DNA from: Chitinophagaceae bacterium
Lineage (GTDB): Bacteria > Bacteroidota > Bacteroidia > Chitinophagales > Chitinophagaceae
DNA length: 12,429 nt
Assembly: GCA_947472635.1 (NCBI GenBank)
Contig: CANJDY010000041.1
Location: 1-12,429, forward strand
Reading direction: 5' to 3'
The position numbers and the translations under genes were made by a program. Within the stretch, counting starts at the first letter, position 1. The number at the start of each line of letters is the position of its first letter. A model generated the notes under the pieces. The model did not search any database, had not been told where the DNA came from, and worked only from the letters and a program-made list of their open reading frames with translations. Positions 1-5,153 of this stretch are shown piece after piece.

Positions 1-261
1 CGATTATAATCGGGATGCTCTACCAACTGAGCTACCAATTCAAAACTTACTATCTTTTCCCAGAACCCTCCCGATTATAATCGGGATGCTCTACCAACTG
101 AGCTACCAATTCAAAACTTACTATCTTTTTCCAGAACCCTCCCGATTTAAATCGGGATGCTCTACCAACTGAGCTACCAATTCAAAACTTACTATATTTT
201 CCCAGAACCCTCCCGATTTTAATCGGGATGCTCTACCAACTGAGCTACCAATTCAAAACTT
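1..261 (-). repeat. Tandem array of 71-bp tRNA-like units (four copies)
   Basis: Four head-to-tail copies with an exact 71-bp period; equivalent bases lie at 1, 72, 143 and 214. The window starts inside the leftmost copy, so more may lie outside. On the minus strand each unit carries, in order, GAATTGG, TA, a D-arm (GCTC-AGTTGGTA-GAGC; plus-strand positions 17-32, 88-103, 159-174, 230-245), a palindromic hairpin CCCGATT-NN-AATCGGG (70-85, 141-156, 212-227) where the anticodon arm should be, and GGGTTCTGGG, like a variable loop plus the 5' strand of a T-stem. An AT-rich joint follows instead of the T-loop and 3' acceptor strand. Copies differ almost only in the two central bases of the hairpin (AT, AT, TA, TT on the plus strand) and one or two bases of the joint. 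There are no spacers of unrelated sequence. The repeat is seen directly; tRNA ancestry is inferred from the D-arm and layout. Confidence 0.9.
201..254 (-). pseudogene. 3'-truncated tRNA-like unit (promoter-proximal copy)
   Basis: This is the best delimited tRNA-like body, repeated at 130-183 and 59-112 and cut by the window edge at 1-41. It begins with GAATTGG (like a 7-nt acceptor 5' strand), TA (positions 8-9), a perfect 4-bp D-stem with an AGTTGGTA loop, and A26. The next stem TCCCG/CGGGA encloses 8 bases rather than the standard 7. After GGGTT, CTGGG would be the 5' T-stem strand, but no TTCGAAT loop, no CCCAG and no CCAATTC acceptor strand follow. A cloverleaf therefore cannot close, and I do not call it a functional tRNA. 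It could be a decayed tRNA duplicate, or a small structured RNA built from a tRNA 5' portion. Confidence 0.6.
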
Positions 262-304
262 GTTTTCCTAAGAAACTCCCTTTAATGGATTTTCTTTTGG
301 AGTG

Positions 305-335
305 CAAAAATAGGGTAAAAACATTTAGTCCCAAA
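305..335 (-). promoter_or_regulatory. Bacteroidota-type promoter driving the tRNA-like array
   Basis: Read on the minus strand: TTTG (332-335), a 19-base spacer, then TATTTTTG (305-312). This matches the Bacteroidota primary sigma-factor consensus TTTG-N19-TAnnTTTG at every fixed position. Transcription would start near 298 and run leftward, entering the first tRNA-like unit after roughly 40 nt of leader. No other gene lies between it and the array. Confidence 0.75.
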
Positions 336-383
336 GTTTTTTAAAGAACTTTTCATTCAAATGAACACAATTATACAAAGATT

Positions 384-416
384 GTTGATTAACAGCCGAT
401 GAAGTGCTTATTTTTG
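384..416 (+). promoter_or_regulatory. Promoter of the SDR gene
   Basis: TATTTTTG at 409-416 matches the -7 element TAnnTTTG. A partial -33 element, GTTG at 384-387, lies 21 bases upstream, slightly longer than the usual spacing. The start of transcription would fall near 422, only about 10 nt before the ATG at 432. That excludes the in-frame upstream ATG at 399 as start codon. It is divergent from the array promoter at 305-335. Confidence 0.5.
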
Positions 417-431
417 CTAATAATTTATCAT

Positions 432-1241
432 ATGAGTGACTTTTTTAAAAATAAAGTGATTGCCATTACAGGAGGCAGTGAAGGAATTGGAAAGGCCTTG
501 GTAGATGCTTTGATCCCTTTGGGTGCCAAAATTGCCACTTGCGGCCGCAACCAAGATAAATTGTATAGCCTGCAGGTGCAATATTCCAACCAACTCCTTC
601 ATACGATGGTTGCAGATGTGAGCCGCTATGATGATTGCAAAAATTTTATCCAATCTACTATTGAAACCTTTGGCGGCATCGACATTCTAATCAATAATGC
701 TGGCATTAGTATGAGGGCCTTGCTGAAAGATGCCGAGGTAGACGTAATTAAAAAGGTAATGGATGTGAATTTTTTCGGCACCGTATATTGCACCAAGCTT
801 GCGCTCGATTCCATCATCGAAAGAAAAGGAACCATTGTAGGGGTTTCCTCCATTGCAGGATACCGTGGACTTCCTGGCAGAAGCGGGTATTCCGCATCAA
901 AATTTGCTGTCAATGGCTGGTTGGAGTCGATTCGAACAGAATTACTAGATACCGGTGTGAATGTAATGTGGGTTTGCCCAGGTTTTACCCGCAGCAATAT
1001 CCGCAATGCAGCCCTTAACAGTAAGGGATATGCGCAAGGAGAAAGTCCACTCAATGAACGAGACCTGATGAGTTCTCAAGATTGTGCCAACCATATCATC
1101 AAAGCAATAGAAAAAAAGAAAAGAACCCTAGTACTTTCCTTTAGCGGTCTTCAAACTGTTTTTATGAATAAGTTTTTTCCCTCCTTTACTGATAAACTAG
1201 TGAGGAAATTCTTCTATAAAAATGGGGAATTGGTTAAATAG
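432..1241 (+). CDS. SDR family NADP(H)-dependent oxidoreductase
   Basis: A 269-residue classical short-chain dehydrogenase/reductase with a Rossmann fold, probably cytosolic. Visible motifs: TGGSEGIG (13-20) dinucleotide-binding loop, Arg39 in CGRNQDKL (basic residue favouring NADP(H)), AD-V (61-63) adenine-contacting Asp, NNAG (88-91), Asn113, and the catalytic Ser140 with Tyr153-Ser-Ala-Ser-Lys157. The Asn-Ser-Tyr-Lys tetrad is thus complete. The PG of VCPGFTRS (181-188) is the usual motif after the active site. The C-terminal stretch (from about 230) carries hydrophobic and basic residues, as in DHRS7-like members, and might touch the membrane. The start at 432 is chosen over an in-frame ATG at 399 because a -7 promoter element overlaps 409-416 and the first extra 11 residues match nothing in the family. 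Substrate is unknown. It is followed after 169 bp by the DUF62 gene, so probably separately transcribed. Confidence 0.93.
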   Translation: MSDFFKNKVIAITGGSEGIGKALVDALIPLGAKIATCGRNQDKLYSLQVQYSNQLLHTMVADVSRYDDCKNFIQSTIETFGGIDILINNAGISMRALLKDAEVDVIKKVMDVNFFGTVYCTKLALDSIIERKGTIVGVSSIAGYRGLPGRSGYSASKFAVNGWLESIRTELLDTGVNVMWVCPGFTRSNIRNAALNSKGYAQGESPLNERDLMSSQDCANHIIKAIEKKKRTLVLSFSGLQTVFMNKFFPSFTDKLVRKFFYKNGELVK

Positions 1242-1264
1242 GATAGTGATTAATAATATATAAG

Positions 1265-1297
1265 CCCTAATTTTAAACAATGATTCAAAATCAAGGG
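1265..1297 (+). terminator. Imperfect hairpin downstream of the SDR gene
   Basis: CCCT (1265-1268) pairs with AGGG (1294-1297), and ATTTT (1270-1274) with AAAAT (1287-1291), separated by a small internal bulge and a 12-nt loop. It lies 23 bp after the SDR stop codon. There is no clear T-run after it, so intrinsic termination is only a possibility. Confidence 0.25.
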
Positions 1298-1410
1298 AGA
1301 GTTGATCTGTAATCTGCAATGCGGCTAAAGATTGAATTAAACTGATTTTTTTCGTTGTACAATTCCACTCACAATAGTAAAGTAAACAAAAACAACCATC
1401 CATTACTAAG

Positions 1411-2241
1411 ATGCCGATACTAACGCTTACTTCTGATATTGGCCAGCATGATTTCCTTGCAGGGGCAGTAAAAGGGCAGTTGTTACAGGCAGGTGACTCA
1501 TTCTCTCTGGTGGATATCTCCCACCAAATATCACCCTTTAATTACCCACAAGCGGCCTATGTTTGCAGAAATGCTATCAAAAATTTTCCGGCAGGTACTT
1601 GTCACCTAATACTGGTGAATTTGTTTGACGAAAAGCCTGAACATATGCTCTTAGCAGAACACAATGGTCAGTATATCGGCTGTGGCGACAATGGATTGCT
1701 AACCATGATTCTGGAAGAAATTCCCCAAAAAGTAGTAGCCTTAGCATTGGATAAAAATCAGAGAAAAAATACACTTTACTGCACGACTGTTTTCGCAAAG
1801 GCTTTCAACGAAATTATTAGTGGTAAAACCCTGGATCAAATTGGTGACAACTCCGTTTCCATTCAGGTAAAAAACCCTTTACGCCCTCTACTGGGGACGA
1901 ACTGGATGGAAGGACAGATTATTTTTATTGATAATTTTGAAAACGTAATTGTCAACATTACCCGGGAAGATTTTGAAGAACAAAGAAAAGGTAGAAGCTT
2001 TAAAATTGTTTTTAAACGCGATGAGGTGATCGAAAAAATATGTGATACCTATGCAGATGTACCAGAAGGTGAAAAATTAGCCCTGTTTAATTCTGCTGAC
2101 TATCTTGAAATTGCGATCAATAAAGGAAATGCCGCTGGTCTTTTTGGCTTACAGGGTTTTTCAGAAAAACAAAACCAGCCCCAACACCAGTACCTCAATA
2201 ACCGACTCTTTTACCAAACAGTGAAAGTGTATTTTGAGTAA
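1411..2241 (+). CDS. DUF62 / SAM hydrolase-chlorinase superfamily protein, divergent active site
   Basis: 276 residues, the usual family length. Characterised relatives cleave S-adenosylmethionine using hydroxide, chloride or fluoride. Family landmarks: LTLTSDIGQHDFLAGAVKG (4-22), VDISHQISPF (34-43), PAGTCHL (60-66), GDNGLLTMI (92-100), GQIIFIDNFENVIVNI (168-183) opening the C-terminal domain, and NSADYLEIAINKGNAAGLFG (227-246). Odd: where SAM hydrolases have V-D-P-G-V-G-x-x-R this protein has VNLFDEKPEH (69-78), so Asp becomes Asn70 and the Arg is absent. Where they have H-G-R-D-x-F it has CTTVF (124-128), so the His is absent. The Asp-Arg-His water-activating triad therefore seems lost. I recall Bacteroidota homologues also lacking the PGVG loop, so this may be a subfamily trait. 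SAM or adenosine binding is plausible; the reaction is unknown. No clear promoter match was found in the 169 bp upstream. Confidence 0.88.
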   Translation: MPILTLTSDIGQHDFLAGAVKGQLLQAGDSFSLVDISHQISPFNYPQAAYVCRNAIKNFPAGTCHLILVNLFDEKPEHMLLAEHNGQYIGCGDNGLLTMILEEIPQKVVALALDKNQRKNTLYCTTVFAKAFNEIISGKTLDQIGDNSVSIQVKNPLRPLLGTNWMEGQIIFIDNFENVIVNITREDFEEQRKGRSFKIVFKRDEVIEKICDTYADVPEGEKLALFNSADYLEIAINKGNAAGLFGLQGFSEKQNQPQHQYLNNRLFYQTVKVYFE

Positions 2242-2278
2242 GCCCATCAATGGATTATTCTCTACTGACAAACTAATG

Positions 2279-2290
2279 GCGAATTTTCGC
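2279..2290 (+). other. Short hairpin after the DUF62 gene
   Basis: GCGAA (2279-2283), TT, TTCGC (2286-2290) is a perfect small inverted repeat 37 bp after the stop codon, followed by ATTTGTAT. The stem is short and lacks a T-run, so a terminator role is doubtful. Confidence 0.2.
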
Positions 2291-2356
2291 ATTTGTATAT
2301 TCTTGCAACTATACCTTTTCAGTTAACAAATTTTTACGGCTCAAATGATGACCCAC

Positions 2357-2364
2357 TATATTTG
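2357..2364 (+). promoter_or_regulatory. -7 promoter element of the DUF2911 gene
   Basis: TATATTTG matches TAnnTTTG exactly. The upstream -33 region holds only TTTTT (2331-2335), an imperfect TTTG. Transcription would start near 2371, giving an AT-rich leader of about 50 nt before the ATG at 2423. Confidence 0.5.
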
Positions 2365-2422
2365 CATTGAACTTGATGGATGCATAACCACCAAAGAGTC
2401 TACAAAAAAATAAAAAATACAC

Positions 2423-3259
2423 ATGAAAAAAATGCTCCTTTTTTACATGACATTGTTTATTAGTAACACCCAGCAGGCACAGGTTCGGCTACCCTCTCCT
2501 TCCCCCGCACAATCGATCAAACAGGAGTTTGGCCTCGGCAATATTGAAGTTAGCTACACTCGGCCCGGAGCAAAAGGCAGAAGGGTTTTCGGAGACTTGG
2601 TTGCCTACGGAAAATTATGGAACACTAGTGCGAGTTCGCCTGCAAAATTGTATTTTTCGGAGCCAGTTGAAATTGTTGGAAAAAAAATTGATTCGGGCAA
2701 ATATGTCCTATACAGCATCCCGGGAGAAGAAAATTGGGATATCATCATCAACAAAGGGATTACCAACAAAGGCGTAGCAGATTACAAGGAATCGCAAGAC
2801 GTTGTTCGGTTTAAAGTAGCCCCCATCCACTCAAAGGAAAAGACTGAATTATTAACCTTTCAATTTGCAGCAGTACAGCCTACCAATTGTGAATTACAGC
2901 TTCATTGGGAAAAGAAATTGATTGTCATTCCAATAAGCACTAACCTGAATGAAAAAATTCGAGCACAAATTGAAGCAGCAATGCTCACTGATAAAAAGCC
3001 TTTCTGGGAAGCAGCACAATTTTTTAATGAGTACGATAGGAACCTAAGCAAGGCACTAGAAAATGCAAATAAAGCAACCGATGCCTTTCCAAAAGCATAT
3101 TGGATGTATTTATACAAAGCCAAAATCCAAAAAGAAATGGGCTTTATGAAGGAAGCAATGGAAAGCTCCCGCCTATCATTGGAACTAGCGAAACAGGCAA
3201 AGAATACGGATTATGTAAAAATGAATGAACAATTACAAAAGGAATTAAAAAAGCAATAA
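2423..3259 (+). CDS. Secreted DUF2911 protein with C-terminal TPR-like helices
   Basis: 278 residues. A basic start (MKK) and hydrophobic stretch to about residue 15, then NTQQAQ, form a Sec signal peptide with cleavage near residue 20, so it is periplasmic or exported. Residues 30-165 match DUF2911, a Bacteroidota-rich domain of unknown function: YTRPGAKGRRVFG (45-57), LVAYGKLW (59-66), VGKKIDSGKYVLYSIPG (85-101), WDIIINK (105-111) and LQLHWE (158-163). Residues 175-270 are helical, with a repeat-like segment AYWMYLYKAKIQKEMG (225-240) and the following helix resembling one TPR. The family motif usually read as W-R-T-G-A-N-E-A-T is WNTSASSPA (66-74) here, so Arg, Gly and the acidic residue are replaced. 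Neighbours give no functional clue; it converges on the symporter gene 58 bp downstream. Function unknown. Confidence 0.87.
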   Translation: MKKMLLFYMTLFISNTQQAQVRLPSPSPAQSIKQEFGLGNIEVSYTRPGAKGRRVFGDLVAYGKLWNTSASSPAKLYFSEPVEIVGKKIDSGKYVLYSIPGEENWDIIINKGITNKGVADYKESQDVVRFKVAPIHSKEKTELLTFQFAAVQPTNCELQLHWEKKLIVIPISTNLNEKIRAQIEAAMLTDKKPFWEAAQFFNEYDRNLSKALENANKATDAFPKAYWMYLYKAKIQKEMGFMKEAMESSRLSLELAKQAKNTDYVKMNEQLQKELKKQ

Positions 3260-3317
3260 AATCAGTACCCATCAAAAAGGGAGTTTACTATTTTTTGGAT
3301 TTACAACACCAGATAAT

Positions 3318-4952
3318 TTAGCTTCTGATTTTCGTATCAGTAGATAAAATCAGTTGTATCAATACACTAAAGAAGATCACCAGTACCACGCCAACTACAT
3401 TCAACCATAAAAAGGAAACGATGTTGAGCTTATAGATTAGTATCACCAATAATTCGGATATCACTGCTGCAATAAAAACTGCGTTTCCTTTCACATAGTT
3501 GATCCAGAATGCTACCAAAAAAATTCCCAATATCACTCCGTAAAATAAAGATCCCAAAATATTAACCGCTTCAATGAGGCTATTGCCAAGATTATGGGCA
3601 AACATAGCCACCACCACAGAAAACACTCCCCAACCAAAGGTATACCACCTTGAAATATGGTAGTCTCTAGTTGCTGAACAATTTTTATTAATAAATTTTT
3701 TATGGAAATCCACCACCGTACAGGAGGCAAGTGAATTTAAGGCAGCCGCAATACTACCCCATGCTGCCAAAAAAATTACAGCAATCAATAAACCTACCAG
3801 CCCCTTGGGCAAATTATCAATCACAAAACGAAGAAATATAAAATTGGTATCATTGGCATCGTCGCCGGGAATTGCCTTTTTTATTACCGCCTTAAATTGT
3901 GAGCGCAAGTCAGTAGCGAGCTTTGGATTATTGCTAGTTAACGCATCACTGTATTGGTTTTCTAAACTGATTAGGGAATCTTTATATTCCGTTTTTTTTG
4001 CAACAATCACTTTTGCGGCGTCAAAATAAATGGGTGCTTTGTGATACTGATAAAAAGAAAATACGAGAATTCCTACCAACAAAATCAGAAACTGCATCGG
4101 CACTTTCACCAGCCCATTGGTTAATAATCCAATCTTACTTTCCTTCTCAGACCTAGCCGTAAGGTACCGGCCCACCTGGCTCTGGTCGGCACCAAAATAA
4201 CTCAACGCCAAAAAAAAGCCCCCCAACAAGCCACTCCAGATATTGTATTTATCCTTCCAATCAAAGTGATGATTGGAAAAGCCAGTGGTAATTACATTCA
4301 TTTTTCCTTGGTTGCCTGCCACCTTTACTGCATCTGCAAAACCCATTCCGGCTGGCAGCAAGTTAATTACCATATACCCTGCCAAAAACATTCCGGCAAT
4401 AATAATAATCAATTGCAATTGCTGCGTATACGCCACTGCTCTTGCACCGCCACTCATCGTATAAATAATGAGTAACCCACCCATCACCAAATTGGTATAG
4501 TAAATATTCCAGCCTAAAAGAGAACTTAAGATAATGGATGGAGCATAAATACTGATGCCGGTTGATAACCCGCGGGAGATTAAAAACAAGGCAGAGGTAA
4601 GCGACCTTGTTTTTAGATCGAACCTATTTTCCAAAAACTCATAGGCGGTATAGACTTTTAATTTTCGGAAAACGGGCACAAAGAAAATACAGATAACTAT
4701 CATGGCTAAGGGTAAGCCGAAATAATATTGCACAAACCTCATTCCATCAGTATAAGCCTGACCGGGTGCACTTAAAAAAGTAATGGCACTCGCCTGCGTA
4801 CCCATAATGCTCAACAGTACCATATACCAAGGCAAACTCCGGTTACTTAAAAAATAACCATCCAAATCCTTTGTGGTACGGCTTTTATACATGCCGTAAA
4901 TTATAATGCCACAAAGTGTAGTGATTAATATAATCCAATCAATTGCACTCAT
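3318..4952 (-). CDS. Sodium:solute symporter (SSS family)
   Basis: 544 residues, about 13-14 membrane segments, inner membrane; family members take up sugars, amino acids, sialic acids or organic acids with Na+. Typical features: short first helix (4-22), DLDGYFLSNRSLPWYMV (29-45) before TM2, SGGARAVAYTQQLQ (167-180), ALSYFGADQSQVGRYLTA (249-266), and WGSIAAALNSLASCTVVDF (398-416). In this last helix Ser400 sits where one of the Na+-site serines of the family lies. An unusually long hydrophilic loop, about 303-370 and rich in Lys, Asp and Ser, lies between the segment at 282-302 and that at 378-400. Last gene of a putative operon after the PIG-L deacetylase and a 34-residue membrane protein (71-nt gap), which suggests it imports a product of the deacetylase. 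Substrate cannot be assigned. Confidence 0.93.
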   Translation of the reverse strand: MSAIDWIILITTLCGIIIYGMYKSRTTKDLDGYFLSNRSLPWYMVLLSIMGTQASAITFLSAPGQAYTDGMRFVQYYFGLPLAMIVICIFFVPVFRKLKVYTAYEFLENRFDLKTRSLTSALFLISRGLSTGISIYAPSIILSSLLGWNIYYTNLVMGGLLIIYTMSGGARAVAYTQQLQLIIIIAGMFLAGYMVINLLPAGMGFADAVKVAGNQGKMNVITTGFSNHHFDWKDKYNIWSGLLGGFFLALSYFGADQSQVGRYLTARSEKESKIGLLTNGLVKVPMQFLILLVGILVFSFYQYHKAPIYFDAAKVIVAKKTEYKDSLISLENQYSDALTSNNPKLATDLRSQFKAVIKKAIPGDDANDTNFIFLRFVIDNLPKGLVGLLIAVIFLAAWGSIAAALNSLASCTVVDFHKKFINKNCSATRDYHISRWYTFGWGVFSVVVAMFAHNLGNSLIEAVNILGSLFYGVILGIFLVAFWINYVKGNAVFIAAVISELLVILIYKLNIVSFLWLNVVGVVLVIFFSVLIQLILSTDTKIRS

Positions 4953-5023
4953 ACAAACCTAGTCCTTGAATATTTTTAATTTATAATTCACACAATACCC
5001 TTTGCAAACCGATACCTGATAAT

Positions 5024-5128
5024 TTAAGCATAACTTATGGTGATAAAATAATACAATATTACCTGTAGTACCAATACAAGCAACACCCCTATATACCATT
5101 TTCTCCAATATTTGTTTTTATTGTGCAT
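5024..5128 (-). CDS. Small single-pass membrane protein between deacetylase and symporter
   Basis: A 34-codon ORF (ATG at 5128, TAA at 5024-5026). It begins MHNKNKYWRKWYIG, rich in Lys, Arg and Trp, continues VLLVLVLQVILYYFIT as one uninterrupted hydrophobic helix (15-30), and ends ISYA. By the positive-inside rule the N-terminus is cytoplasmic. It lies 25 nt after the deacetylase stop codon and 71 nt before the symporter ATG on the same strand, so it is probably co-transcribed. The charged-aromatic head followed directly by one helix, immediately before an SSS gene, resembles small accessory subunits of such transporters; this is inference. No family is recognised with certainty. Chance is unlikely given composition and placement, but homologues would be the test. 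Confidence 0.65.
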   Translation of the reverse strand: MHNKNKYWRKWYIGVLLVLVLQVILYYFITISYA

Positions 5129-5153
5129 ACTATTAAATGCCTTCTTTATTGAA

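Noticed and set aside
212..227. Intrinsic terminators formed by the CCCGATT/AATCGGG palindromes
   Set aside because: Neither strand has a T-run after the hairpin, and the same hairpin recurs inside every repeat unit.
1..261. CRISPR array
   Set aside because: The units are contiguous 71-bp near-identical tandem copies without unique spacers, and no cas genes are present.
1..261. Four functional tRNA genes
   Set aside because: The D-arm is perfect, but there is no T-loop, no 3' T-stem strand and no 3' acceptor strand, and the anticodon loop would have 8 bases.
399..431. Upstream ATG as start of the SDR gene
   Set aside because: A good -7 promoter element lies at 409-416, inside the proposed extension, and the added residues do not resemble SDR N-termini.
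626..1054. 142-codon minus-strand ORF opposite the SDR gene
   Set aside because: It is antisense to a gene with a complete SDR motif set and its product resembles no protein family.
3260..3317. Bidirectional terminator between the convergent DUF2911 and symporter genes
   Set aside because: Only a 3-bp CCC/GGG pairing is visible; no stable stem followed by a T-run on either strand.
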